64,000 nt of DNA from an uncultured Photobacterium sp. (GCF_947039875.1 NZ_CAMRAN010000003.1:62001-126000), one strand, 5' to 3'. Positions 51,656 to 60,195 are shown, counted from the stretch's first letter. Notes: generated from the letters alone by a model not told the origin. Made by a program: numbers and translations.

Positions 51656-52723
51656 ATGAGCGAATTAAAGAATGACCGCTACCTACGTGCGTTACTAAAG
51701 CAGCCTGTAGATTGCACACCTGTATGGATGATGCGTCAGGCTGGACGTTACTTACCTGAGTATCGTGCAACACGCGGTGTTGCTGGTGACTTCATGTCGC
51801 TATGTAAAAATGCTGAATTAGCCAGTGAAGTTACCCTTCAGCCTTTGAAACGTTTTCCATTGGATGCGGCAATTTTATTTTCTGATATTTTAACCATTCC
51901 TGATGCAATGGGATTGGGATTATATTTTGAAGCTGGTGAAGGCCCTAAATTTAGTCACCCAATTACCTGCAAAGCTGATGTTGAACGCATTGGTATTCCT
52001 GATCCTGAAGGTGAATTGCAATATGTGATGAATGCAGTACGCCAAATTCGTCATGATTTGCAAGGTGAAGTGCCATTGATTGGTTTCTCTGGTAGTCCAT
52101 GGACACTAGCGACATATATGGTTGAAGGTGGTAGTTCTAAAGCTTTCACTAAGATCAAAAAGATGATGTACGCTGAGCCGCAAACATTACATTTATTGCT
52201 AGATAAATTGGCTGATAGTGTGATTGAGTATTTAAATGCTCAAATCAAAGCGGGTGCGCAAGCGGTAATGGTATTTGATACATGGGGCGGTGTATTAACC
52301 CCTCGCGATTACAATGAATTCTCATTACGTTACATGCATAAAATTGTCGATGGTTTAATTCGTGAGAATGATGGTCGCCGTGTACCTGTGACGCTATTTA
52401 CTAAAAATGGTGGCATGTGGCTTGAGCAAATTGCAGCGACGGGTTGTGATGCAATTGGCTTAGATTGGACGATTGATATTCATGATGCTAAACGTCGTGT
52501 TGGTGATAAAGTTGCCCTTCAGGGTAATATGGATCCATCGGTTCTTTATGCTCAGCCTGAACGTATTCGCCAAGAAGTCGCGACTATCTTAGAAGGCTTT
52601 GGTGATTCGGGTACTGGTCACGTATTTAACTTAGGCCATGGTATTCATCTTGATGTGCCGCCTGAAAATGCGGGTGTGTTTGTTGATGCTGTACATGAGC
52701 TATCAAAGCCATACCATCAATAA
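51656..52723 (+). CDS. hemE: Uroporphyrinogen decarboxylase
   Basis: Converts uroporphyrinogen III to coproporphyrinogen III in heme synthesis. ATG 51656 ([14 protein letters not shown]) follows GTGGAGTCTCAA and matches E. coli HemE. Signatures [16 protein letters not shown] (about 24-39) and [13 protein letters not shown]. 355 aa. Followed by a terminator. Confidence 0.97.
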   Translation: MSELKNDRYLRALLKQPVDCTPVWMMRQAGRYLPEYRATRGVAGDFMSLCKNAELASEVTLQPLKRFPLDAAILFSDILTIPDAMGLGLYFEAGEGPKFSHPITCKADVERIGIPDPEGELQYVMNAVRQIRHDLQGEVPLIGFSGSPWTLATYMVEGGSSKAFTKIKKMMYAEPQTLHLLLDKLADSVIEYLNAQIKAGAQAVMVFDTWGGVLTPRDYNEFSLRYMHKIVDGLIRENDGRRVPVTLFTKNGGMWLEQIAATGCDAIGLDWTIDIHDAKRRVGDKVALQGNMDPSVLYAQPERIRQEVATILEGFGDSGTGHVFNLGHGIHLDVPPENAGVFVDAVHELSKPYHQ

Positions 52724-52772
52724 CCATGGCTTTAGAAATACGCTGTAAAAGGTGTATTAAAGCCTAGGTTGA

Positions 52773-52807
52773 TAAAAAACCACGCCATCTCGGTGTGGTT
52801 TTTTTTC
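52773..52807 (+). terminator. hemE terminator
   Basis: AAAAAACCACGCC-ATCT-CGGTGTGGTTTTTTTT (one G-U pair), 50 bases after hemE, with long A and T runs on the two sides; it could serve both strands. Confidence 0.85.
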
Positions 52808-52924
52808 GTCATTATTTTATGGGCGCTTCAAAAGTCACTGTAGGTTAAGCAGGATCTTACTAAGATCGTTGTTGTTAGTGAAATGTGAACCACTGATAGT
52901 ATTAATAGTTAGTGGTCTAATCTA

Positions 52925-53836
52925 TTAATAACCTCTTTTAAAATCAATAAGATAGTTAAGTTTTTGCTGTTTTTGAAAACGGAAGTAGTTAGCTTTAAAA
53001 ATAGTAAATACTTGTTCTGGAAAGCTTTCTGCTGCAATGTGCGGCGTAATGGTGATCTTTGGGTGGATCCAAAAAGGGTGATTTGGTATAAGCGGTTCTG
53101 TTTTGAATACATCAATGAAGGCATGAGCAATATATTGTTGCTCAAGTGCCATTATTAGTGCTTGTTCATTAACAGCATTACCTCGACCAACGTTGAAAAA
53201 TAGCGCATTTTTGCAATGACTAAAGCTATCTTGATCAAAAAGATCATCGGTATCAGCGGTTGCGGGTAAAATTGAAATGACATAATCGGCTTGAGTCAGA
53301 GAGGTGTTTAAGTCGGTAATGGCATAGGTTTGCTGAAAATTAGCGCTGGCAGCGATACCACTGCGGTTTATGCCAATAATATGGCAACCAAGTACTGTTC
53401 CAACCTTTGCTAAGTGTTGACCTATAGTACCAGTACCGATAATTACCATGGTTTTACCCACCATGGATTGATAAGGATGTGATTGCCAATGTGATCGCAG
53501 CTGCTGCGCTTTATACTGAGGAAGATGACGCTGGTGGTTGAGAATGTGACCCAAGATATATTCGGCGATCAACGGACCAAAGATCCCGCGAATATTGGTG
53601 AGTTGATAATCTTGTCTAATCTCGGGTTTAATGAGCGTATCAATACCGGCATAAGTGGATTGTAGCCATTGTAAATGTGGATATTTTGCTAAATGGGGGG
53701 CTATCAATGGAGGATCAGCAAGCAATACGGTAGCTTGTTGCGGATCTTCTGTTATTTTCAACAGAGGTAGCTGCGCGTTAGTCAGCAATTGTACATAACG
53801 TTGCTGTTGGCGAGAGACGATCTTAATTTTGATCAT
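52925..53836 (-). CDS. D-2-hydroxyacid dehydrogenase family protein
   Basis: NAD(P)-dependent D-isomer 2-hydroxyacid dehydrogenase. Rossmann motif GTGTIGQHLAKVG (about 138-150), catalytic Arg in FNVGRGNAV, Glu in FKTEPLIPNHPFW and His in ITPHIAAESFP. ATG 53836 has AAGGA 5 bases upstream and is preferred to 53866; 303 aa. It resembles glyoxylate/hydroxypyruvate reductases (GhrA-like) by the end sequence HIAAESFP, but the substrate is not determined. It sits between hemE and yjaG, where E. coli has nfi; divergent from yjaG. Confidence 0.88.
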   Translation of the reverse strand: MIKIKIVSRQQQRYVQLLTNAQLPLLKITEDPQQATVLLADPPLIAPHLAKYPHLQWLQSTYAGIDTLIKPEIRQDYQLTNIRGIFGPLIAEYILGHILNHQRHLPQYKAQQLRSHWQSHPYQSMVGKTMVIIGTGTIGQHLAKVGTVLGCHIIGINRSGIAASANFQQTYAITDLNTSLTQADYVISILPATADTDDLFDQDSFSHCKNALFFNVGRGNAVNEQALIMALEQQYIAHAFIDVFKTEPLIPNHPFWIHPKITITPHIAAESFPEQVFTIFKANYFRFQKQQKLNYLIDFKRGY

Positions 53837-53903
53837 GCTTTTCCTTTTGTAGCCTTCGTTTATCAAGTAAACTTCAATCTAAATCACTACTGTAGATTAT
53901 CCC

Positions 53904-54491
53904 ATGCTTAAGAATCCAATCCAGTTACGTTTAGAAAAATTAGAACCTTGGCAACATCTGACTTTTATGGTGTCGTTATGTGAGCGTATGTATCCTAACT
54001 ATGCCTTTTTCTGTGCAGAAACACAGTTTACAGATGGCCAACGTTACCGAGTGATCTTAGATAGTGTGTGGGAGATCCTCACGATTAAAAGTGCCAAAAT
54101 TAACTTTGAAGGTCAGCTTGAAAAGTTAGAAGACATGGTACCAAGTGAAAATGATTACGATCTATATGCTGTACGTCCAGCGATTGATGCTTGTGTAGCA
54201 CTTGCGGATCTTTTACATGCGATGTTAGATCGTGATCTGATGCTGGAAACTGTCGTTAAGTTAAGTGCTTTATCTGCTGAAACCGTGGCGGATTTAGAAT
54301 CTGCGCAAACAGGCATTGAAATCACTAACGACAATCAAAAACAAAATGAAGCGGTATGTGCTGAGTGGGATACTCAGTGGGAAATTTTCCGTGCGTTAAA
54401 AGAAGCGGAAGGCCGTGATATTGATTTGATTAAAGATTTACGTGCGGAGTTACGTGATGAGCCAATCAGTAATATTGGCATTGAATTATAA
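53904..54491 (+). CDS. yjaG: DUF416 protein YjaG
   Basis: Conserved protein of unknown function, 195 aa, starting MLKNPIQLRLEKLEPWQHLT, close to E. coli YjaG, with CERMYPNYAFFC and AIDACVALADLLHAML stretches and NIGIEL end. It is helical and soluble by appearance. In E. coli it is directly upstream of hupA; here brnQ and a CNNM gene intervene. Confidence 0.92.
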   Translation: MLKNPIQLRLEKLEPWQHLTFMVSLCERMYPNYAFFCAETQFTDGQRYRVILDSVWEILTIKSAKINFEGQLEKLEDMVPSENDYDLYAVRPAIDACVALADLLHAMLDRDLMLETVVKLSALSAETVADLESAQTGIEITNDNQKQNEAVCAEWDTQWEIFRALKEAEGRDIDLIKDLRAELRDEPISNIGIEL

Positions 54492-54512
54492 TTAGCCATT
54501 AAATGGTTAAAT

Positions 54513-54543
54513 AAAAAAAGAAGCCTATGGGCTTCTTTTTTTT
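54513..54543 (+). terminator. yjaG terminator
   Basis: AAAAAAAGAAGCC-TAT-GGGCTTCTTTTTTTT, 22 bases after the yjaG stop. Confidence 0.9.
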
Positions 54544-54853
54544 ATTTGGTGTTATTTTTTTAGTGTAATTTAGGTTAATTATTATTTGAATTGTAATGAA
54601 TAAATGGTGTTTATGATGTGATAATTAGGCAATGGATATTTTATGTTAAAAAAATGTTGAATTCACTTCAGTTGTTTATGCTAATTTGAAACTTTAAAAG
54701 CAGTGAATGTGACTGCTTGGCGGATAAAGTTTACGCCATTCCACTTATTTTGTTTTGGCTCTTGTAATCGTAGTCCGTTGGCGTTTATAACATAACCATT
54801 GCGTAGCACTTCAGTTACGCCATTCGTGGTCTGTTAGTTAGAAGGAGGCAAAT
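54544..54853 (+). promoter_or_regulatory. brnQ upstream region with repeats and hairpins
   Basis: Non-coding. Contains small hairpins AGCAGT/ACTGCT (near 54700-54718), TGGCG/CGCCA (54719-54739) and GCGTA/TACGC (54806-54825), and a repeated motif TACGCCATTC (54732 and 54822). No ORF longer than the leader peptide is seen. The first ~150 bases after the yjaG terminator are very AT-rich. Confidence 0.45.
54762..54791 (+). promoter_or_regulatory. Candidate brnQ-leader promoter
   Basis: TTGTAA (54762-54767), an 18-base spacer and TATAAC (54786-54791). It would start an mRNA near 54798, about 55 bases before the leader peptide ATG and 280 bases before brnQ. Read by eye. Confidence 0.35.
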
Positions 54854-54970
54854 ATGAAACATTCTACTGTAACCGTTGTTATATCTTGCTTCAGTCCAAC
54901 TATCGTTGCTATTTGCAAATCAATGGCGACTTCGCTCCTCCTGCTCTCTTTGAATCTTATTCAAGGCTGA
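54854..54970 (+). CDS. Putative leader peptide of brnQ (38 aa, Leu/Val/Ile-rich)
   Basis: Too short for the ORF track. The ATG is preceded by GAAGGAGGCAAAT, the strongest Shine-Dalgarno sequence of this region (core AAGGAGG, 6 bases away). The peptide starts MKHSTVTVVISCF and ends SMATSLLLLSLNLIQG. 14 of 38 residues are Leu, Val or Ile. The end has codons CTC-CTC-CTG-CTC-TCT-TTG-AAT-CTT-ATT, with four consecutive Leu. The stop codon lies inside the stem of the downstream hairpin. It is 107 bases upstream of brnQ, a branched-chain amino acid carrier. I infer an attenuation leader; a short secreted peptide is an alternative but there is no cleavage site. Confidence 0.6.
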   Translation: MKHSTVTVVISCFSPTIVAICKSMATSLLLLSLNLIQG

Positions 54971-55009
54971 CAGGCCATACCTATTTTTCTGTCAGCTTGT
55001 GAGCAAGCT
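54962..55009 (+). promoter_or_regulatory. Mutually exclusive hairpins after the brnQ leader peptide
   Basis: Structure 1: CAAGGCTGACAG (54962-54973) pairs with CTGTCAGCTTG (54989-54999), an 11-bp stem with one bulged G and a 15-base loop. Structure 2: AGCTTG (54994-54999) pairs with CAAGCT (55004-55009). They share the same AGCTTG bases, so only one can form. A third complementary CAAGCTG occurs at 55048-55054. Structure 1 overlaps the leader stop codon; a ribosome finishing the peptide would block it, while one stalled at the Leu codons would allow it. No T-tract follows either, so Rho-dependent or translational control is more likely than intrinsic termination. Confidence 0.55.
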
Positions 55010-55077
55010 AGCAGGATCTACTACGTAACATCCCATCTCGCTTTCTCCAAGCTGCAAAGTAATTACCAAGGAATACT

Positions 55078-56382
55078 ATGTTAAGTGCACGTAATATCGC
55101 CGCCTTAGGCTTCATGACTTTCGCCATGTATTTAGGCGCGGGAAATTTAATTTTTCCTCCTTATTTAGGTTACCAAGCTGGAGATAATTTTCTTAGCGGT
55201 ATGGCGGGCTTTTTATTAACAGGTGTTGGCTTACCTGCAATAGCATTGGTGATTGTCGCTTGGGTACGTGGTTCTGATAATTTAACCGCTGCGTTGCCTA
55301 AACCATTAGCAACCGGCTTTTGGGTGATGCTGTTTATTGTTATTGGGCCAGCCTTTATTATTCCTCGGACTATTACCGTTGCTTATCAATTTAGTTTGGC
55401 GCCATTTATTGGTGATAGTGGCTTAATTCCATTTTCAATTGTGTTTTGTTTCGCGGCAATTTTATTTTCGTTATATCCCGGAAAGTTAGTTGATAGCTTA
55501 GGGAAATGGTTAACACCAGTATTGTTGACTATTTTAACGATTATGGCGGTAGTTGCATTGTTGTACCCCTCTGGTGAAGTACATGTTGCTTCTGGACCGT
55601 ATGCGACTGGCGCAATGGCTGAGGGAATGACACAAGGTTACATGACCATGGATGCACTTGGCTCAATTGGTTTTGGGTGGGTTATCTTTAGAGCGATTGA
55701 AGGGATGGGGGTTAAGTGTCCTAAAGCTATCGCAAAATATACTTTTATTGCTGCGATCATGTATGCATCAGCGATGGCATTAGTGTATTTGTCATTGGCG
55801 TATATTGGTGTGACCAGTGCAGACTTAGGCACAGGCTTTGCAAATGGCGGTGAAATATTAACGGCATTTACTAACTTACATTTTGGCGCTTTTGGTACCA
55901 TCATTTTAGGGTCGGTATTGGTGCTAGCTTGTTTGACTACCGCGATTGGTGTGACAACGGCAGGCAGTGAATTTTATAGTCGCAGCTTTAGTAAAGTCAC
56001 TTACTCTAAAAGTGTGTGGGTAATTATGGCGCTATCAGGTCTTATTGCGAATGTTGGTTTAGCACAGTTATTAGAAGTGACCTTACCTGTTGTGGTGGCA
56101 TTACACCCCATTGCGATTGCGTTATTAATGATTGCGCCACTGCGGCACCAATTATCTCAAGCAGCGGTATTGACGGTGGTGGCAACCGCTGCGGTATTTG
56201 GTTGTGTTGATGCTGCTCATATTCTAGGGGTCATGCCAACAGCTGTTGATAATGCGTTAAATGTATATTTACCACTGTATCATTATTATGCTGGTTGGGT
56301 TTTACCAACAGTATTGGTATTGATGCTTGGCTGGATCGTCAGTCGTATGAGTGGTTATAGTTATTGTGTGGATAATAACTGA
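55078..56382 (+). CDS. brnQ: Branched-chain amino acid transport system II carrier protein
   Basis: LIVCS-family cation symporter for Leu, Ile and Val in the inner membrane. About twelve hydrophobic segments; family signature near the start FAMYLGAGNLIFPPYLGYQAG and GKWLTPVLL, GFGWVIFRAIEGMGV. 434 aa (439 in E. coli). RBS CCAAGGAATACT. Preceded by the putative leader peptide and alternative hairpins; followed by a strong terminator, so monocistronic. Confidence 0.95.
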   Translation: MLSARNIAALGFMTFAMYLGAGNLIFPPYLGYQAGDNFLSGMAGFLLTGVGLPAIALVIVAWVRGSDNLTAALPKPLATGFWVMLFIVIGPAFIIPRTITVAYQFSLAPFIGDSGLIPFSIVFCFAAILFSLYPGKLVDSLGKWLTPVLLTILTIMAVVALLYPSGEVHVASGPYATGAMAEGMTQGYMTMDALGSIGFGWVIFRAIEGMGVKCPKAIAKYTFIAAIMYASAMALVYLSLAYIGVTSADLGTGFANGGEILTAFTNLHFGAFGTIILGSVLVLACLTTAIGVTTAGSEFYSRSFSKVTYSKSVWVIMALSGLIANVGLAQLLEVTLPVVVALHPIAIALLMIAPLRHQLSQAAVLTVVATAAVFGCVDAAHILGVMPTAVDNALNVYLPLYHYYAGWVLPTVLVLMLGWIVSRMSGYSYCVDNN

Positions 56383-56430
56383 TCAATACATTGTGATTAA
56401 CCGGTGTGGTTATTCTGAAATCTGAATAAT

Positions 56431-56459
56431 AAAAAGGGACCGTTTATGGTCCCTTTTTT
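56431..56459 (+). terminator. brnQ terminator
   Basis: AAAAAGGGACC-GTTTAT-GGTCCCTTTTTT, 48 bases after brnQ; symmetrical A/T flanks also serve the convergent CNNM gene. Confidence 0.92.
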
Positions 56460-56482
56460 GTGGTTAGTATTAATGATGTGTT

Positions 56483-57541
56483 TTAAATATCGTCATCATT
56501 ATTTTCAATCATCTTATGTTTTTTCTTCCACTTATCCCAACGTTGATAAGCTAACTGCTGCATGTCGGTGTTTTTATCGGCTTCATCAACGATTTCTTCG
56601 CCAACTAAACTTTCAAAAATATCCTCCAGAGTAACAAGCCCTTGGACAGTGCCGTATTCATCAACGATAAGAATTAACTGTGAACGCTCTTTCATTAAGC
56701 GCTCAAATGCCTTTGGTACACTGACATTATTCATTATTACTGGTAGAGGGCGCATTAATGCTCCCAGCTCTTGACCACCTTTACCTGCTTGGCTTTCTGC
56801 AAACAATTCTAAGCGATGCACAAACCCGACAATGTTGTCGCTTTGCTCGCTGAACACTAATGGGCGTGAGAACGGGCTACTTTTATGTTTGGTTAAAAAT
56901 TCGTTGATGGTTTGCTCAGCATTGACACGGAATAATACCGGACGCGGGGTCATGATCTTGGTGACGCTGACATCTTTAAATTGCAGTAGGTTGGTGAGGA
57001 TTTTCGACTCGCCAGCACCCAATTCGCCTGATTCGTGGGCTAGCATTGCCATGGCTGATAATTCATCTCGTAGTTTGGGTTGGACGTGACCATGCGCCAA
57101 ACGACGGGTGATTTGTTCTGATATCCATACGAGTGGCATTAATACAATCACCATCCAACGTAATAAAATGGCACTGGTTGGTGCTAATTGGCGCCAATAG
57201 GTTGCACCAATAGTTTTAGGAATGATTTCTGACAGTAATAAAATACCAACGGTAAGTGCACCAGAGAATACCCCCAGCCATTCACTACCAAAGACAACGG
57301 TTGCTTGCGCACCTGCGGTTGCAGCACCCACGGTATGGGCCACAGTATTTAGGGTTAAGATTGAGGCTAAGGGTCGATCTATATTATCTTTGAGTGCGGC
57401 AAGTTTAGCTGCTGCGGGGTGGTTTTGTTGACGTAAAGTACCGATATATCCCGGCGAAATACTCAATAAAACCGCTTCTAAAACGGAACAAATAAACGAC
57501 ACCCCTATTGCTACAGAGATGTAAATCGTAAGCAGTACCAT
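56483..57541 (-). CDS. CNNM/CBS-domain transporter-like membrane protein
   Basis: DUF21 (CNNM) transmembrane domain (about 1-150; helices at 1-25, 60-85, 88-110, 120-142; LLSEIIPKTIGATYWRQLAP signature) followed by a CBS pair (about 195-320; IMTPRPVLFRVN and LILIVDEYGTVQGLVTLEDI). Lacks the C-terminal CorC_HlyC domain of many relatives, ending in a basic/acidic tail, WKKKHKMIENNDDDI. Family members are implicated in Mg2+ or other cation export. 352 aa. Convergent with brnQ, divergent from hupA. Confidence 0.88.
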   Translation of the reverse strand: MVLLTIYISVAIGVSFICSVLEAVLLSISPGYIGTLRQQNHPAAAKLAALKDNIDRPLASILTLNTVAHTVGAATAGAQATVVFGSEWLGVFSGALTVGILLLSEIIPKTIGATYWRQLAPTSAILLRWMVIVLMPLVWISEQITRRLAHGHVQPKLRDELSAMAMLAHESGELGAGESKILTNLLQFKDVSVTKIMTPRPVLFRVNAEQTINEFLTKHKSSPFSRPLVFSEQSDNIVGFVHRLELFAESQAGKGGQELGALMRPLPVIMNNVSVPKAFERLMKERSQLILIVDEYGTVQGLVTLEDIFESLVGEEIVDEADKNTDMQQLAYQRWDKWKKKHKMIENNDDDI

Positions 57542-57769
57542 ATCAACCTGTCAATTAATCAGCGAATTTCGGCTATATTAATCGGGGCTGGTGGAAATAA
57601 AAACAACTCTTTTTTGAATGTTATTAGTAACATTTTGTGAACTTTAGCTCAGTTTATGGTTAAAGAGTCTCCATTTAGACAGATAAAAGCCGACAAACCT
57701 TTGCCACACAGGCTTCTTTTGAATTAGAGTTGGGCGGTATTAAGCCCAAAACCTTAGAAGGGAAACCTA

Positions 57770-58042
57770 ATGAACAAGACCCAACTGATTGACCTGATCG
57801 CAGAAAAAGCAGATTTGTCGAAAGCACAAGCAAAATTAGCATTGGAAGCTACTCTTGAAGGCGTTACTGATGCGCTTAAAGATGGCGACCAGGTTCAACT
57901 AATTGGCTTTGGTACATTTAAAGTGAATCATCGTGCAGCTCGCACTGGCCGTAACCCTCAAACAGGTGCGGAAATTCAAATTGCTGCTGCTAACGTTCCT
58001 GCGTTTGTAGCGGGCAAGGCACTTAAAGACGCGTTAAAGTAA
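57770..58042 (+). CDS. hupA: DNA-binding protein HU-alpha
   Basis: Nucleoid-associated protein, 90 aa. [20 protein letters not shown] start as in E. coli HupA; DNA-binding arm [34 protein letters not shown]. The 228-bp upstream spacer contains TTGGGC/GCCCAA (57733-57753 region) just before the RBS. Followed by a terminator that touches the next gene. Confidence 0.97.
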   Translation: MNKTQLIDLIAEKADLSKAQAKLALEATLEGVTDALKDGDQVQLIGFGTFKVNHRAARTGRNPQTGAEIQIAAANVPAFVAGKALKDALK

Positions 58043-58052
58043 TTGAAAATAG

Positions 58053-58085
58053 CGCCGGTTTGCATTTGCGACTGGCGTTTTTTTT
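58053..58085 (+). terminator. hupA terminator
   Basis: CGCCGGT-TTGCATTTGCG-ACTGGCG (one G-U) followed by eight T, whose last base is directly adjacent to the ATG of the DUF1481 gene. Confidence 0.82.
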
Positions 58086-58760
58086 ATGACACGTCTAACG
58101 CTTTCTCTGGCGGTTGTATTTTTACTTACAGGCTGTGCGGCAAGCGACATGGCTGAAAATGCAGTAATTACGCCTAAAACTGTCACTGTTGCTCAAATGG
58201 CAACTGATGGCCCTCATTTTTATTGGTATACCTTTCGTCCTGATCAGCCTATAACGCTCAGTGAGCGTGTTTTCACTCCAAATCAAGGACAATATCAAGC
58301 TAACTACCGTTGGCGTTCAGGACAGCTGTTTGAGCTCTATCAACAGGGTCAGCAACGTATCGATGGCAGCCTTATTCCATTTCAGTTGCAATTGCGATTT
58401 GATAGCCATGGTTTAGCGGTATTTCAGCGTTACCAGCAAGGGCAAAATATCCTTCCGTTATCCAACGAGAAAATTGATAAATTACGCCAGCAAGTACAAG
58501 CATTAGCAGCCACCGTCGAACAACTGTCTGATCGTCAGCAAACATGGGTACAAGGGCATTGGCAACAGCAGCAATTTATTCCGTGTCAGCAGCAACAACC
58601 GATCGAGGTAGTTGCTCAAGTGTCGGCTGAAAAATTATCAGGTCAGGGGTATATGGCCATCAGTGGTCAATTACGACAACAGCAATTGGTGGTTGATGAT
58701 GTGTTACTGCAACGCCAACAGCAGCAGTGTTTGGTGGCACCCAACTTATTGAAAGACTGA
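58086..58760 (+). CDS. yjaH: DUF1481 lipoprotein (YjaH-like)
   Basis: Conserved neighbour of hupA; E. coli YjaH is the counterpart. Signal MTRLTLSLAVVFLLTGC with lipobox LTGC (Cys17). The rest is Gln-rich, with RFDSHGLAVFQRYQ and GHWQQQQFIPC like the family. 224 aa; function unknown. The ATG follows the hupA terminator T-tract directly with no Shine-Dalgarno sequence, yet starting later would remove the signal peptide. Confidence 0.85.
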   Translation: MTRLTLSLAVVFLLTGCAASDMAENAVITPKTVTVAQMATDGPHFYWYTFRPDQPITLSERVFTPNQGQYQANYRWRSGQLFELYQQGQQRIDGSLIPFQLQLRFDSHGLAVFQRYQQGQNILPLSNEKIDKLRQQVQALAATVEQLSDRQQTWVQGHWQQQQFIPCQQQQPIEVVAQVSAEKLSGQGYMAISGQLRQQQLVVDDVLLQRQQQQCLVAPNLLKD

Positions 58761-58793
58761 TCTGTTTCACTTCTGTCAATATTTATTCGTTAT

Positions 58794-58823
58794 AAAAAAC
58801 GCGCTTTATGAGCGCGTTTTTTT
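58794..58823. terminator. Bidirectional terminator between yjaH and purD
   Basis: AAAAAACGCGCT-TTATG-AGCGCGTTTTTTT between convergent genes; A and T runs on both sides. Confidence 0.9.
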
Positions 58824-58841
58824 GGGATTGACGTGGAGGGG

Positions 58842-60128
58842 TTATTGTTCGCGAGCAATGGCACGATAGCCAATATCATCACGATAGAACATGCCATTCC
58901 ATGAGATTTGCTGTGCTAATGCATAAGCACGTTGTTGTGCAGCTAGAACGGTATCACCCATTGCCGTCGCACATAACACTCGGCCACCATTAGTGATGAC
59001 ATCACCGTGAGCATTATTGGTGGTACCTGCATGGAAGATTTTTTCTCCCGCTAATTCTTGTTGAGGTAAGCCGTTAATAATATCGCCTTTGTTATAATCG
59101 GCAGGATAACCGCCAGCAGCTAGTACAATTCCAATAGCCGCGCGAGGATCCCATTTAGATTCAACACTATCAAGCTTGCCATCAATGGCCGCTAAACAAA
59201 GCTCAACCAAATCTGATTGCATCCGTAGCATAATCGGTTGCGTTTCTGGATCACCAAAACGGCAGTTATATTCAATTACTTTTGGGGTGCCGTCAGCCAT
59301 TACCATCAAACCTGCGTAGAGAAAGCCAGTGTAAGGGGCGCCTTCTGCCGCCATACCTTCAACGGTGGGATAGATCACTTCTTGCATCACGCGATCATGA
59401 ATTTGTTGCGTAACAACGGGGGCTGGTGAGTAAGCGCCCATACCGCCAGTGTTGGGACCTGTATCGCCATTACCGACGCGTTTATGATCTTGGCTGGTGG
59501 CCATCGGTAAAACGTTTTTACCGTCGACCATGACGATGAAGCTGGCTTCTTCGCCATCAAGAAACTCTTCTATCACAACCCGATGTCCGGCTTCACCAAA
59601 GGCGTTACCAGCTAACATATCGCGTACAGCAGCTTCGGCTTCTTGTTCTGTCATGGCAACAATTACGCCTTTACCTGCCGCGAGACCATCGGCTTTGACT
59701 ACAATCGGTGCGCCTTTTTGTTTTAAGTAAGCTAAAGCAGGTTCAATTTCAGTAAAGTTTTGGTAATCGGCGGTGGGAATATTGTGGCGAGCTAAAAAAT
59801 CTTTAGTGAACGCTTTAGATCCTTCAAGTTGAGCTGCGGCTTGAGTGGGACCAAAAATGGCTAATCCAGCAGCACGAAAGGCATCAACGACACCAATCAC
59901 TAATGGTACTTCTGGGCCTACAATAGTCAGTTCGATGTGATTGTTCTGCGCAAATGCAACTAAACCAGTAATATTCTCAACCCTAATATCAATATTTTCT
60001 AATTTTGGTTCAAGGGCAGTGCCAGCATTACCTGGAGCGATGAAGATTTTTTCTACCGTTGGATTTTGTGCGACTTTCCAACCCAGTGCGTGTTCGCGGC
60101 CACCGTTACCAATGATCAGTACTTTCAT
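58842..60128 (-). CDS. purD: Phosphoribosylamine-glycine ligase
   Basis: Second step of purine synthesis (GAR synthetase), an ATP-grasp enzyme. N-terminal MKVLIIGNGGREHALGWK; ATP-grasp PIVVKADGLAAGKGV; FNCRFGDPETQPI-type motif (YNCRFGDPETQ). 428 aa, usual. Downstream of purH on the same strand across 109 bp containing a terminator-like hairpin. Confidence 0.96.
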   Translation of the reverse strand: MKVLIIGNGGREHALGWKVAQNPTVEKIFIAPGNAGTALEPKLENIDIRVENITGLVAFAQNNHIELTIVGPEVPLVIGVVDAFRAAGLAIFGPTQAAAQLEGSKAFTKDFLARHNIPTADYQNFTEIEPALAYLKQKGAPIVVKADGLAAGKGVIVAMTEQEAEAAVRDMLAGNAFGEAGHRVVIEEFLDGEEASFIVMVDGKNVLPMATSQDHKRVGNGDTGPNTGGMGAYSPAPVVTQQIHDRVMQEVIYPTVEGMAAEGAPYTGFLYAGLMVMADGTPKVIEYNCRFGDPETQPIMLRMQSDLVELCLAAIDGKLDSVESKWDPRAAIGIVLAAGGYPADYNKGDIINGLPQQELAGEKIFHAGTTNNAHGDVITNGGRVLCATAMGDTVLAAQQRAYALAQQISWNGMFYRDDIGYRAIAREQ

Positions 60129-60160
60129 CGTTAATCCTTATTGCTTTACGCTAAATACTT

Positions 60161-60195
60161 AAAAATCTCTGCTCTTTATAATAAAAGAGCAGAGA
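60161..60195 (-). terminator. Terminator-like hairpin between purH and purD
   Basis: On the minus strand TCTCTGCTCTTT-TATTAT-AAAGAGCAGAGA, a 12-bp perfect stem, runs into TTTTTAAG. It lies 42 bases after purH and 33 bases before purD, so it could attenuate purD. Confidence 0.75.
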
